Below, one piece after another: positions 53,756 to 63,317 of a stretch of DNA of 64,000 nucleotides; the stretch's first letter is position 1; each line of letters starts with the position of its first letter. The DNA comes from DASWHR01 sp036398095 (lineage in GTDB: Bacteria; Actinomycetota; AC-67). The notes below the pieces were generated by a model that did no database searches, was not told the DNA's origin, and was given only the letters and a program-made list of their open reading frames with translations. The stretch is taken from contig DASWHR010000024.1 in the NCBI GenBank assembly GCA_036398095.1, forward strand, positions 1 to 64,000, read 5' to 3'. Both the position numbers and the translations under genes were made by a program.

Positions 53756-54859
53756 ATGAGTCGGCGGGGGGTTCTGGTTGCGCTCGTGCTCGCGCTCGCC
53801 GCGAGCGCGTGCAGCGCCGCGCCCGAGCCGGTCGTCGCGCCCTCGTCCTCGCCCACCAATCATTCTCCTTCGCCCGCGCCCACCCCGACGCCTTCGCCTT
53901 CGAATGCCGTTGCCGCCTCGACGCCCCCGGCGACGCACCCGGCTTTGCCGCGACGATTCACCGCGGGCGACGAAGCCTCGGTTGCGGTTGCCGTCCTGAC
54001 CGCGTGGGGATCGGCCGGCGCCGCCCGCACCGTCGACGCTCCCGCGCTCGAAAACCCGGTTCGCTACATAAGCTGGCTTGCCGCGATGACCACCGCGCAG
54101 CGTCGCGCGCTGAGTCCCACGCGGGTCAACACCTCGGTGTTGTACGGCGAGCGAATCTTGATCACGGGAGTGAAGGGCGATTGGCTGAAGATCGCGGTTC
54201 CCTCTCAAAAGAGCCCGTGGGATGCGCGCGGCTATCCGGGATGGGTTCCGGCCCGGCAGCTCAGCCCGAAGCGAGTCCCCGACGCGCAGCGGCTGGTGAC
54301 GGTGATCGCGAAGACGACGTGGCTCGCCGACGCAGCCGGCAAACGCGTGCTCGAAGTCGGCTACGCGACCCGGCTTCCGCTGGTGGCCGAGCACGGGGAC
54401 CGCGTCGAGGCATGGAGCCCGGGTCCGGGGACGGTGTTTCTGAGCGCGGCGGACGTGTCGGTGCACGATGCGTCCCGGCCGGCGCAACCGAAGACGGTCG
54501 AGTCGGTCCTCGCCGACGCGCGGCGCTTCCTGGGCTTGCCGTATCTGTGGGACGGCAGCTCCGCATGGGGCTTCGACTGTTCCGGCATCACCTATCAGGT
54601 CTACCGAACGCACGGCGTGCTGCTTCCGCGCGACTCGTTCGGCCAAGTCACCGTCGGACGAAAGATCGAACGCCGAGACGATCTGCTTCCCGGAGACCTG
54701 ATCTTCTTCGCGACGAACGGCAGGGTGCACCACGTCGGGTTCTTCCTCGGCGGCGACGCGATGCTCCACGCGCCCCGCACCGGCAAGACCGTCGAGATCG
54801 TCACGCTCGCCGAATCCGGCCTCGATCACGAGTTCGCCGGCGGCCGCCGCTTCCTCTAA
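53756..54859 (+). CDS. NlpC/P60 family cell-wall hydrolase (lipoprotein)
   Basis: 367 residues. Signal with lipobox ASAC, then a Pro/Ser/Thr-rich spacer of about 50 residues, an SH3-like region, and the NlpC/P60 domain with catalytic Cys275 (GFDCSG) and His325-326 (VHHVGFF). These enzymes cut stem peptides of peptidoglycan. ATG at 53756 starts the signal; GTG three bases upstream is possible. Downstream lies a 254-base gap. Confidence 0.87.
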   Translation: MSRRGVLVALVLALAASACSAAPEPVVAPSSSPTNHSPSPAPTPTPSPSNAVAASTPPATHPALPRRFTAGDEASVAVAVLTAWGSAGAARTVDAPALENPVRYISWLAAMTTAQRRALSPTRVNTSVLYGERILITGVKGDWLKIAVPSQKSPWDARGYPGWVPARQLSPKRVPDAQRLVTVIAKTTWLADAAGKRVLEVGYATRLPLVAEHGDRVEAWSPGPGTVFLSAADVSVHDASRPAQPKTVESVLADARRFLGLPYLWDGSSAWGFDCSGITYQVYRTHGVLLPRDSFGQVTVGRKIERRDDLLPGDLIFFATNGRVHHVGFFLGGDAMLHAPRTGKTVEIVTLAESGLDHEFAGGRRFL

Positions 54860-55113
54860 GCGGCCCAGTTTGTCCGCCGCCGCCCGATATGTACCGGGCG
54901 CAAAGCGATTTTCTCTGTGAGTCGCCCAATTTTCTTTCCCCGGGGTGAAACGCGGATATGAGGGCAATCGTTCATTCCGGCTGAACCGGCACACGGGCCG
55001 CGAACCCCCGTCGCGACGAGAAAGGCGCCGCAGCACGGCCCCGCCGGACCGCCAGGGTGGAACGCTCGTCCCACGAGGACGCTCGTTCCCGAACAGCACC
55101 GGGGAGGAAGCGA

Positions 55114-56103
55114 ATGTCGAAGTCTCGCTTGCTTGCATGCTCCAAAATCCTCATGTCCGTGCTCGTGCTCGCCGCGTTGGCTCCCTCGCCGGCGCGCGCG
55201 CTGCTCGGCACGCCGCAAGAGATCGAATCCGTCGGCGTCGGCTCGGCGCCGGGTGCGGTCGCGCACGATCCGCTGACACGCCGCGTCTTCGTCGGCAACA
55301 CCGGCAGCGGCACCGTCTCGACCATCGACGAGCGCACGCTGCGCGTCGTCGCCACCACGTCCGTGGGCCCCGCTCCGCACGGACTGGTCGTCGATCCGCT
55401 CCGCGGTCGCGTCTACGTCGCCGTCGGCGAAACCAACCGCGTTGCGATCCTGAACTCGCGAACCGGAGCCGTCGCGCAAGCGCCGATCGTGATCCCACAA
55501 TGCACCGGGCCGACCGGCGCATGGGGGATGGCCCACAATCCGGTGACGAACATTCTCTACGTCGCGTGCTACTCGGCCAACGTTCTGGTCTCGCTGAACG
55601 CATCCAGCGGAACGCTCATCCGCGCGGTCGGAACCGGCGGCGGTCCGCTCGGGCTGGCCGTCGATCCGGTGACCAACCGGGTGTGGCTCGGAATGATCGG
55701 CGAGCAATCCATCCGCGTGCTCGACGGCGCGACGCTCGCCACGACCGGCAGCGTCCCCACGCCGGCCGGCGTGTGGGGCCTGGCGTTCGACTCGATTCGT
55801 GGTCGCGTGTTCGCCGCCAACTTTCTGACGGGAACGATCACGGTGATCCGCGGCACGTCGGTCTTGAGCGTCTACGGCGGATTCAGCGGCCCCGAATGGA
55901 TCTCGTTCGATCCCGTCTCGAACATGGTGTGGGTCCCCGAGTTCACCTCGCCGAGTCGCGTCAGCGGACTCGATGCCCGCACGGGATTGGTGACGCCGGT
56001 CGCGATCTCGGGGTCGAAGCCGACCGCGACGACGGCCACCCCCACCGGCCGCGTCTACAGCGCCAACTTCGGGAACCTGTCCGTGTCGGTGATCTCCGGA
56101 TAA
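55114..56103 (+). CDS. Secreted YncE/YVTN-type beta-propeller protein
   Basis: 329 residues. Signal peptide (ILMSVLVLAALAPSPARA). Repeated units such as HDPLTRRVFVGNTGSGTVSTID, VDPLRGRVYVAVGETNRVAIL and VDPVTNRVWLGMIGEQSIRVLD form seven YVTN-like blades. GGGGAGGAAG precedes the ATG at 55114. No anchor. A ligand-binding or scaffold role is usual for the fold; nothing specific is known. Confidence 0.8.
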   Translation: MSKSRLLACSKILMSVLVLAALAPSPARALLGTPQEIESVGVGSAPGAVAHDPLTRRVFVGNTGSGTVSTIDERTLRVVATTSVGPAPHGLVVDPLRGRVYVAVGETNRVAILNSRTGAVAQAPIVIPQCTGPTGAWGMAHNPVTNILYVACYSANVLVSLNASSGTLIRAVGTGGGPLGLAVDPVTNRVWLGMIGEQSIRVLDGATLATTGSVPTPAGVWGLAFDSIRGRVFAANFLTGTITVIRGTSVLSVYGGFSGPEWISFDPVSNMVWVPEFTSPSRVSGLDARTGLVTPVAISGSKPTATTATPTGRVYSANFGNLSVSVISG

Positions 56104-56119
56104 CCCCGTCGTGTCGCGT

Positions 56120-56148
56120 GGCCGCCGGCCGATGAGGGGCCGGCGGCC
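56120..56148 (+). terminator. G+C-rich hairpin after the propeller gene
   Basis: GGCCGCCGGCC (56120-56130) pairs with GGCCGGCGGCC (56138-56148). It is 17 bases after the stop, without a T-tract. Confidence 0.45.
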
Positions 56149-56264
56149 GGCGGCGCGTCACACCGGCTCCCCCGCGATCCTATTTTCAGGGGCGGCATTA
56201 TCACCATGTCGCCTCCCGCGTAGCCGTCGAAACGGCTCGAACGGGGTTCGATGCCGCCGCGGGC

Positions 56265-56270
56265 TAGACT
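56265..56270 (+). promoter_or_regulatory. TANNNT -10 box for a leaderless start
   Basis: TAGACT, eight bases, then ATG at 56279. Confidence 0.45.
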
Positions 56271-56278
56271 CGCCGGCG

Positions 56279-56854
56279 ATGCCGGTCACCAAAACCGTCC
56301 ACCCGCGCAGCCGCGCGGCGTGGCGCTCGTGGCTCGCGAGGAACCACGCGACCTCGACCGGCGTGTGGCTCGTGTCGTTCAAGAAGAGCACCGGCAAGCA
56401 ACGGCTGTCCTATGAGGATTCGGTAGAGGAATCGCTGTGCTTCGGCTGGATCGACAGCCTCGCCAAGCCGTTCGACGGCGAGCGCTCGATGCAATTGTTC
56501 ACCCCACGCAAGCCCAAGGGCAACTGGTCGGCGACGAACAAGCGTCGGGTCGCGGCGCTGATCGCCGCGGGGTTGATGACCGAGAGGGGCATGGCCGCGA
56601 TCGAAGTCGCGAAGCGCAACGGCGCGTGGACCGCCGGAGACGACGCGGAGAATCTGATCGTTCCGGCGGATCTGCGTCGCGCGCTTGCCGCGGCGAAGGC
56701 TTCGCGCAACTTCGGCGCGTTCAGCCCTTCGTCCCGGCGCGCGATCTTGTTCTGGATCGGCAGCGCCAAGCGGTCCGAGACCCGCGCGAAGCGCATCGCC
56801 GAGACCGCCCGGCTCGCCGCGAAGAACCGTCGCGCCTTCTTCGACAAGGAATAA
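56279..56854 (+). CDS. YdeI/OmdA-like conserved protein
   Basis: 191 residues. The N-terminus with WRSWLARNHATSTGVWLVSFKKSTG, then LCFGWIDSLAKPFDGERS and FTPRKPKGNWSATNKRRV, fits the YdeI/OmpD-associated family; the C-terminus has the RAILFWIGSAKRSETRAKRIAE helix. Function in these proteins is unclear; peptide resistance has been suggested for some. It has no signal or membrane segment. Start supported by a TANNNT box at eight bases. Confidence 0.8.
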   Translation: MPVTKTVHPRSRAAWRSWLARNHATSTGVWLVSFKKSTGKQRLSYEDSVEESLCFGWIDSLAKPFDGERSMQLFTPRKPKGNWSATNKRRVAALIAAGLMTERGMAAIEVAKRNGAWTAGDDAENLIVPADLRRALAAAKASRNFGAFSPSSRRAILFWIGSAKRSETRAKRIAETARLAAKNRRAFFDKE

Positions 56855-57007
56855 GCGCACGAGCGCCCGAAGCCTCCCTCGAAAGCGACGCACAGCGTAC
56901 CCGGTGCGGGAAAGCGGCACGCGCATTACCGGGGAGTAGCTTTTTTCTCGGGCCGGACGGTGGTAGACAGAGCCGCACTCCATCGGCGACGGATCGGAGA
57001 ACACGAT

Positions 57008-58012
57008 ATGGAACGGCTCGGATGCTTCTTTCTGACGGCACGCTCGATCGACGATCTTGCGGCGCGGGTGACGGCTGCGGAAGAGCTCGGCTTCGAGATC
57101 GCAGGCTTTCCGCACATCGCGGGGCGCGACGCGCTCACGACCCTCGCCGCGATCGGCCCGCGCACGTCGCGCATCAAGCTCGCAACCGGCATCGTTCCGA
57201 TCTTCACGCGCACGCCGGTGACGATGGCGCAAGAAGCCGGCACGATTGCCGAAGCCACCGGCGGACGATTCGTGCTCGGCATCGGCACCGGGCATGCGGC
57301 GCTCGTCGAATCGTGGCACGGCCAATCGTTCGCCCGCCCGCTCAGCGCGATGCGCGACTACGTGACGATCCTGCGCGCGCTGCTGCGCGACGCGTCGGTG
57401 CAGCACGACGGCGAGCAATTCCGCGCCGCCTTCGGCTTCCTCGGATTCCGCCCACCCGAAAGCATCCCGATCATGATCGGCGCGCTCGGTCCGAAAATGC
57501 TGCAACTGGCCGGCGAGCTGGCCGACGGGGCGATCCTGTGGCTGTCCTCGCCCCGGCACATCCGTGACGTCGTCGTTCCCAACCTTCGCGCCGGCGCGGC
57601 CGCCGGCAACCGAAGCGCGGCCGATCTGTCGATCTTCCCCTGCCTGTTCGCCGCGCCCGGTCCGGATCGCGCCGGCGCGCGAGACGCGATCCGCCGCCAG
57701 CTCATCCCCTACCTGACGCTTCCCTTCTATCGCGACACGCTCGTCGCGAGCGGATTCGCCGACGATCTCGAAGGGTTCGCGGAGCGGCTCGGCGTCGGCG
57801 ATCTGCCGGGCGCGCTGTCGGCGCTGTCGGATCGCATGATCGATTCGATCGCCGCGACCGGATCGCTCGACGAGATCGCCGAAACGCTGGCCGCGTTCGT
57901 CGACGCGGGCGCGACCATGCCGGGCGTCGGCGTTGTCGGCGGCTACGACGGCTACGCCGGTCCGATCGAAAGCTTGCGCTTGCTCCGCCGGGCGCACGCG
58001 CTGATCGCGTAG
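57008..58012 (+). CDS. LLM-class (F420-type) flavin-dependent oxidoreductase
   Basis: 334 residues. Bacterial luciferase-like fold: EIAGFPHIAGRDAL at the N-terminus, TSRIKLATGIVPIFTRTPVTMAQEAGTI and GRFVLGIGTGHA, then IMIGALGPKMLQLAGELADGAIL. This set is typical of F420-dependent members in Actinobacteria, which reduce or oxidise a range of substrates; the flavin versus F420 choice is inferred. GGAG precedes the ATG at good distance. Convergent with the cNMP-binding gene (seven bases between stops). Confidence 0.82.
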   Translation: MERLGCFFLTARSIDDLAARVTAAEELGFEIAGFPHIAGRDALTTLAAIGPRTSRIKLATGIVPIFTRTPVTMAQEAGTIAEATGGRFVLGIGTGHAALVESWHGQSFARPLSAMRDYVTILRALLRDASVQHDGEQFRAAFGFLGFRPPESIPIMIGALGPKMLQLAGELADGAILWLSSPRHIRDVVVPNLRAGAAAGNRSAADLSIFPCLFAAPGPDRAGARDAIRRQLIPYLTLPFYRDTLVASGFADDLEGFAERLGVGDLPGALSALSDRMIDSIAATGSLDEIAETLAAFVDAGATMPGVGVVGGYDGYAGPIESLRLLRRAHALIA

Positions 58013-58019
58013 GAGCGCG

Positions 58020-58466
58020 TCAGGATCCCGGCTTGGCGTCCTCGTAGGTCGGAGCGCCTTCGGCGAGGCGGAGCCGGTAACTGAGCGTGCGGAGCATCTC
58101 GGTGGAGACCTCTGGGGCGCGCCGCAAGATCTCGTGAAAGGCGGCGACGTGAACCTCGTAGAGGACCATCGGCGTCTCGGCCGTCACCGTCGCCGACCGA
58201 GGCTGGGACTCCAAGATCGACATCTCGCCGAAAAAGTCGCCCGGCCCGAGGCTCACGATCGATCGACCGCCGAGCGTCACCGATGCGCGTCCGTCGACGA
58301 TCACGTAGAACGAATGGCCGGGCCGGCCTTCCACGGCCAGCACGTATCCGGGAAGCACGCGGACCTCGTCCACCATGCGGGCGATCTCAGCGAGCTGCTC
58401 GGTCGTGCATACGGACAAAAACGGCACCTCGCGGAGCCGCTCGATCTTCTCTTCCCGGTTTGCCAT
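58020..58466 (-). CDS. Single-domain cyclic-nucleotide-binding protein
   Basis: 148 residues. A complete cNMP-binding beta-barrel: FFGEMSIL followed by PRSATVTAETP, where the Glu and Arg contact the cyclic nucleotide in Crp-type proteins, and a C-terminal helix. No helix-turn-helix domain follows, so it is not a transcription factor by itself. ATG at 58466 follows GGGAG; ATG at 58481 is possible. It lies 94 bases downstream of a cyclase-like regulator on the same strand, which suggests but does not prove a functional link. Confidence 0.8.
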   Translation of the reverse strand: MANREEKIERLREVPFLSVCTTEQLAEIARMVDEVRVLPGYVLAVEGRPGHSFYVIVDGRASVTLGGRSIVSLGPGDFFGEMSILESQPRSATVTAETPMVLYEVHVAAFHEILRRAPEVSTEMLRTLSYRLRLAEGAPTYEDAKPGS

Positions 58467-58560
58467 GCCCTCATCTCCCATCCCGGCCCGCCCTCCCCGG
58501 CGGTCCGTCGACCCAAGGGCGTTAGAAGGCCCGAAACATTGTTCGCCGGGTTCGCCGGGC

Positions 58561-61500
58561 CTACAGGTCCCAAGTGACCGGCCGGTCGGGGCTATATGAG
58601 CAGAACGCGCCCGTCTTGATGGAATTCCGCAGGTGAAGGGCAAGATTTTGGTCCTGCGCCTCGACCGTTTTCAGGGAGGCCGCGATGCTGTTCCGGACGC
58701 TGACGCGGGCGCGTTCGGCGGCCGATCCGGCTCGGCGGGAGCGGCCCCCCAGCCCCGTCGCGGCCGTCAGATGGTCGGCGAGCGCGTCCAGCTCCTCGCG
58801 GGCCCGTGTGGCGCGGCCCGCATCCCCGAACCCTTCGGCCTCGTCGAGATCCTGCTGCAACTCCCGAATCCGCTCGCCGATCTCGCGGCGAGCCCGCTCG
58901 TCCAGGACCTCGCCGGCGTCGCTCGACGCCAGCGCGCGCCGCTCGGCCGACCCGCCCGGTGCCACCCCGCCGGCAAGCCCGACCAGGTCGAGCACGTGGA
59001 TCTCGTGCGAGGGGTGAGCGACCAGGTGCGCGATGTAGCCCAGACCCCGCGAGTCCTTGACGCGCGCGAGGCTCGCGCCGCTCCCGACCGTCCAGAAGTG
59101 GCCCTCGCGGCGGAGCACGAATCCGGTCGGCGCCGGACCGGCGTGATCGCCGGCGTGATCACGGCTGGAGTGACCGGCCGGCGACCGCGCCTCGTCCAGG
59201 CCGCGGCGGGCTTCGTCCAGGTGCCGCCGCATTCCGAGCCGCCGGTATCCGTCCGCCGCCTCCTCCAGCATCGCCGCGGCGCGAGCGCGGTCGGCGCCGG
59301 CCGCCCCGCGCTCGAGCAGCATCGCGGCGTGATGGCGAAGCACGTCGGGCCGCTCGAATCGAACGGGCAACTCGTCGGCGTGATGCAGCGCAACGACGAA
59401 ATGCGTCTCGGCGTCGTCCCATCGCTCCGCGGCGACGGCGGCGCGCGCGGCGACCAGCCGCATGAGCCGGAAATCGTGGTACGGACGAAGGATCATGCCG
59501 CCGTCGATCGCGCCGAGCATCGCCGGATACAACGCGGCGGCCCGCTCGCGATCGCCCGCGTCGATCGCGGCTTCGACGACGGCGGAAGCCATCAGCCGGG
59601 ATCCGGCCGAGACCGGACCGTCCGATCCGGGAAGGAACGGATCGGCCTGCTCGAGCAACCGGCGCGCGCCCTCGACGTCACCGGTCAGCGCCCGAACGCG
59701 GGCGAGCAATCCGATCGAGTGTCCGCTCCACGCCGACGGAGGCTCCAGCCGTCCGGCTTCCTCGTACAGGGCCGCGGCTCGATCCCACTCCCCTGCCCAG
59801 AAATCCGCGGCGGCCCGATGGTTGAGCCAGTGAGCGCGAACGTGGGGAGATCCCGTCATCGACTGATCTTGAATCGAATCCAGATGCGCGTGGTAGCCGG
59901 CGATGTCGCCGTCGGACGCCAGCCGGACGAGCCCACGCGCGTAGTGCGCGTTCATGATCGACTGCAGGTGGCCGATTGCTTGCCCGTCGGCCTGTTGTTC
60001 GGAAGAGACTTCGTCCAATTCGCGAAGGCGTCCGAGGAAGCCGAGCGACCAAGCGAGCGCGACGCGCGCACCGGCGAGTTGATACAGGTCGCGGTGCGTG
60101 GTGAGCAGTGCGACGGCTGCGGTTCCGTCGGACACGGCTTCGTCGAGCCGGCCCCATGCGGCGAAATGCGCGACGCGGAAGCACAGGATCGCGGCGCGGA
60201 CCGCCTCGCCGCACGATTCGGCGTCGCGAAGCGCCTCGGCCATCATCGGCTCACCCGTCTCCGGCGCCCCGTCTTCGCTTTCTTGGAAGCCGAGCCAGCC
60301 GGTCATCCATGCGCGCTCCGCGGTGCGTCGCTCGCCGTGCGCATCGATCGCGCGTCGCGCGACGTCGCGGGCCCGATCGAAGCGGCCCATCCGCGACAGG
60401 ACGCCGATCAGAACCCGGGCGGCGGCGGCCGCGGCCGGCGGATCGTCCAAAGCCACCGACAGTTCCATCGAACGCGTCAGCGACTCCTCGGCGGGGTCGA
60501 TGTCGCCGGCGATGAACCGCGCTCGCCCGAGCCAGAACAAGGCCTCGGCTTCGGGCTGCTGGCCGGCGCGGGCGAACCGCGACGCGGCCTCGAACCGCGC
60601 TGCGGCATCGGCCGGCGCAGCCGCATCCAGCGCCCGGCGGCCGGCTTCGAGAAGGTACGAGAATGCCTTTTCCGGGTCGGCCGCCGGACCGGCCGCATCC
60701 CAGTGCGCGGCGATCTCGCTCGCGATCTTCGACGGATCCGGCGTGACGCGTTCGAGCGCGCCGGCAACCCATGCGTGCAGTTGCTGGCGACGCACGCCGG
60801 AAACGCCGGCGAGAATGGTCTGGCGACTGAGCTCGTGCGCGAAGCCGAACGTCATCCGGTGTCCTTCGCCGCTCGAGATCAGGATGCCGGCTCGTTCGGC
60901 TTCGTCGATCGCGTCCAGAAGCGCGTCTCCTTCGACTTCGCCGACGGCTTCGAGGAACGGCAGCGTCACAGCGCGGCCGGCGACGGCGGCGGCGCGAAGC
61001 AGGCGCATGGTCGCGCCGCCAAGACGTTCCAGTCGCCGTTCGATCACGAGCCGGACCGATTCGGGCACGTGGCCGGGCTCGATATTCATCGTGGCGACCA
61101 GATGCCCGCGGTCGTCGACGAGTTGGTTCTGCTCGGCGAGGAATCGAACCACTTCTTCGATGAAGAATGCGTTGCCGCTGGTTTCTTGCCGGAGCGCGGC
61201 GACCAGCGATGCCTCCGGCGTCCGTCCGGACATGGCGCGAACCATCGCGCCGACGTCGTCTTCGCCGAACGGCTGCAGCGTGAACTGATGCGCAAGACGC
61301 CGCCGGATCATGTCCTCGCGGACCGCGGCGACCGGTGCGCCGGCGGCTTCCGCGGTGCGCGCGGTCGCAACGATCAGAACGGAATGCCGCGAGACCCATT
61401 CGGCCATGTGCGCCAGGAACGCAGACGTTTCTTCGTCTGCCCAATGCACGTCTTCGAAGATCAAGACGATCGGCCGGCGCTGCGACGCCCGGTCGACGAC

Positions 61501-62442
61501 GGAACGGACCGCATCGAGCAGCAGACGCAGCCCATGCGCCGGCGCGACGTCCGGCAACGCCGCGACATCGAACCGATCGTGAATCGATGGGACCAGCGTC
61601 GCGATCCGCGACGCGTCGTCCCCGAGAATCTCGGCCGCCGCAGGCCCGGCAAGACTCAGCGCATGCTCGATCATCTCGGTCACGGCGATCAGCGGCGCCG
61701 ACGGTGTTTCGTAGCAGTGTCCGGCCACGGTTGTCATTCCGCGCGCCCGCGCTTCGCCGGCGACCTGTTCGGCAAGGCGCGACTTGCCCACGCCGGGTTC
61801 GCCGGCGATCAGCACGACGCCGCCGCTGCCGCGGTCGACGGCATCAAGAAACCGGCGCATGTCCGCAACCTCTCCGGCTCGTCCCACGAACGGCGTCCGC
61901 TCCAGCGCCGGCAGCGGGCGCAGCGTGGCATCGCGCCAGAGCGCCTCGAAGATGCGGACGCGTTCCGGGAACCCCTTCAGCCGGTAACGGCCGATGTCCG
62001 CGAACTCGATTCCCGGAACGGCGCCGGCAAGGTCCCGGCAGATCTCGGTGACCAGAATCTGGCCCGGCGACGCTTTCGCGGTGATGATCGCGGCCGCCTC
62101 GGCTGCCCGCCCTCGCACCTCGCCGTCGTCGATGACGACGTCACCGGCGGTCACGCCGATCCGGACGGTCGAATAGTCGAACCGCCCCGCCGCTCGTTCG
62201 TCGAGCAGACCGCGCTGGATCTCGGCGGCGCAGGCGACCGCCGGACTCGCCGACGCGAACACGGCGGTCGCGCCACCGGCCGCGCGCAGCGACCGTCCCT
62301 GGTGCCGCTCAACGTGGGCGGCGATCAGATCGCCGACCTCGCGCCACGCCAACGGTACGGCTTCCGCGCCGCCGTCCCGAAGCCCCGGCGGCGTGGCAAT
62401 GTCGGCGAACAGGATCGTCAGGGTTTGCGGCGTCGGCGGCAT
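58561..62442 (-). CDS. Cyclase-like/AAA ATPase/TPR regulatory protein
   Basis: 1293 residues. Residues about 8-180 resemble a class III nucleotidyl cyclase: ILFADI with Asp14, GVTAGDVV and RGRAAEAAAIITAKASPGQIL. The second metal-binding Asp and surrounding GDG motif are replaced by AAGGATA, so activity is doubtful. Then an AAA_16-type ATPase with Walker A GEPGVGKS and Walker B IFEDVHWADEE, about 500 residues of TPR-like helices, and a C-terminal domain (RVKDSRGLGYIAHLVAHPS) with a conserved FCSYSPD ending seen in actinobacterial signalling ATPases. It may integrate an unknown signal. ATG at 62442 is chosen from family N-termini. Confidence 0.85.
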   Translation of the reverse strand: MPPTPQTLTILFADIATPPGLRDGGAEAVPLAWREVGDLIAAHVERHQGRSLRAAGGATAVFASASPAVACAAEIQRGLLDERAAGRFDYSTVRIGVTAGDVVIDDGEVRGRAAEAAAIITAKASPGQILVTEICRDLAGAVPGIEFADIGRYRLKGFPERVRIFEALWRDATLRPLPALERTPFVGRAGEVADMRRFLDAVDRGSGGVVLIAGEPGVGKSRLAEQVAGEARARGMTTVAGHCYETPSAPLIAVTEMIEHALSLAGPAAAEILGDDASRIATLVPSIHDRFDVAALPDVAPAHGLRLLLDAVRSVVDRASQRRPIVLIFEDVHWADEETSAFLAHMAEWVSRHSVLIVATARTAEAAGAPVAAVREDMIRRRLAHQFTLQPFGEDDVGAMVRAMSGRTPEASLVAALRQETSGNAFFIEEVVRFLAEQNQLVDDRGHLVATMNIEPGHVPESVRLVIERRLERLGGATMRLLRAAAVAGRAVTLPFLEAVGEVEGDALLDAIDEAERAGILISSGEGHRMTFGFAHELSRQTILAGVSGVRRQQLHAWVAGALERVTPDPSKIASEIAAHWDAAGPAADPEKAFSYLLEAGRRALDAAAPADAAARFEAASRFARAGQQPEAEALFWLGRARFIAGDIDPAEESLTRSMELSVALDDPPAAAAAARVLIGVLSRMGRFDRARDVARRAIDAHGERRTAERAWMTGWLGFQESEDGAPETGEPMMAEALRDAESCGEAVRAAILCFRVAHFAAWGRLDEAVSDGTAAVALLTTHRDLYQLAGARVALAWSLGFLGRLRELDEVSSEQQADGQAIGHLQSIMNAHYARGLVRLASDGDIAGYHAHLDSIQDQSMTGSPHVRAHWLNHRAAADFWAGEWDRAAALYEEAGRLEPPSAWSGHSIGLLARVRALTGDVEGARRLLEQADPFLPGSDGPVSAGSRLMASAVVEAAIDAGDRERAAALYPAMLGAIDGGMILRPYHDFRLMRLVAARAAVAAERWDDAETHFVVALHHADELPVRFERPDVLRHHAAMLLERGAAGADRARAAAMLEEAADGYRRLGMRRHLDEARRGLDEARSPAGHSSRDHAGDHAGPAPTGFVLRREGHFWTVGSGASLARVKDSRGLGYIAHLVAHPSHEIHVLDLVGLAGGVAPGGSAERRALASSDAGEVLDERARREIGERIRELQQDLDEAEGFGDAGRATRAREELDALADHLTAATGLGGRSRRAGSAAERARVSVRNSIAASLKTVEAQDQNLALHLRNSIKTGAFCSYSPDRPVTWDL

Positions 62443-62506
62443 GGTTCGACCATGACACACAAAGTTGCTGCGAGACGCAATTCGGTTGCTTGCGTGCCGG
62501 TTGTGC

Positions 62507-63286
62507 CTACTCGCGCCCAGGCGCCCAGACATACGGCGTCGTGCGAGCGATGCGCACGAAACCCAAGCGCTCCAGAATCGGCCGGCTCAGCGGCGATGCG
62601 TCCACGTGAAGGTAGGCGTAGCCGCGAGCCGCCGCGAGGTCCGCGCGCCACGAAACCAGCGCGCGATAGATGCCGCGACCCCGCCATTCGGGAATCGTGC
62701 CGCCGCCCCACAGGCTCGCGAAACGGCTGCCGGGCGGCAGCTCCAGTCGCGCGGCGCAGACCGGCTCATCGCCGGCCAGCGCAACCGCGAGCACGTTCGT
62801 CGCATCGCCGCTTTCGATCTGCGCGAGCAGCGTCTCGCGATAGCGCGCCTGCGGGCGTCCGAACGCGATCCGGTGCACCTCGACCAGCATGTCCACGCCC
62901 GTCTCGTCGGTCACCTCGACGATCCGCACGCCGGACGGCGGCTTCGTGCGCGGCAGGGTCGCGACTTCGCCGATCATTACCGACTCGTCCTCTTCTTTGA
63001 CGAGTCCGGCGTCGACCAGATGCTGCTCCAAGTCGGGTGGCGAGTCGTAGTCGTAATACTTCCATTCGAAGGGATGCCCGAGCGCGGCGAAGATGGCGAT
63101 TTCGCGCGCAATCGCCTTGGCGGCGGTCGCCTCGTCGAGGTCGGACCATTCGACCCCGAACCATCCGCGATCGTCGAGGCCGATCGTGCGGCGAATACGT
63201 GGCTCGATCTCAACGCGAACACCGGGGCGGTCCGGCGGCGGCCGTCGCCGCATGTCCGCATCGAAAGCGTCTCGGATGACCGTCAC
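62507..63286 (-). CDS. GNAT-family acetyltransferase
   Basis: 259 residues. A first half of unclear fold (VEWSDLDEATAAKAIAREI) precedes a GNAT domain whose motif A reads GTIPEWRGRGIYRALV, the acetyl-CoA pyrophosphate loop. GTG at 63286 is six bases after TAGTCT, again a leaderless layout. Substrate unknown. Separated from the large regulator by 64 bases. Confidence 0.8.
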   Translation of the reverse strand: MTVIRDAFDADMRRRPPPDRPGVRVEIEPRIRRTIGLDDRGWFGVEWSDLDEATAAKAIAREIAIFAALGHPFEWKYYDYDSPPDLEQHLVDAGLVKEEDESVMIGEVATLPRTKPPSGVRIVEVTDETGVDMLVEVHRIAFGRPQARYRETLLAQIESGDATNVLAVALAGDEPVCAARLELPPGSRFASLWGGGTIPEWRGRGIYRALVSWRADLAAARGYAYLHVDASPLSRPILERLGFVRIARTTPYVWAPGRE

Positions 63287-63292
63287 GAGCGC

Positions 63293-63298
63293 AGACTA
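63293..63298 (-). promoter_or_regulatory. TANNNT -10 box for a leaderless start
   Basis: TAGTCT on the minus strand, six bases, then GTG at 63286. Confidence 0.4.
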
Positions 63299-63317
63299 TC
63301 CGAGCCCGCGCGCCACG

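Noticed and set aside
56936..56950. T-run (CTTTTTTC) before the LLM gene as a terminator
   Set aside because: The preceding sequence forms only a three-base stem, too weak to call.
58633..63000. A 1455-codon open frame on the plus strand
   Set aside because: It is antisense to the well-supported cyclase-like/ATPase gene, is Arg/Ala/Gly/Pro-rich and shows no domain. Long antisense frames are expected at this G+C content.
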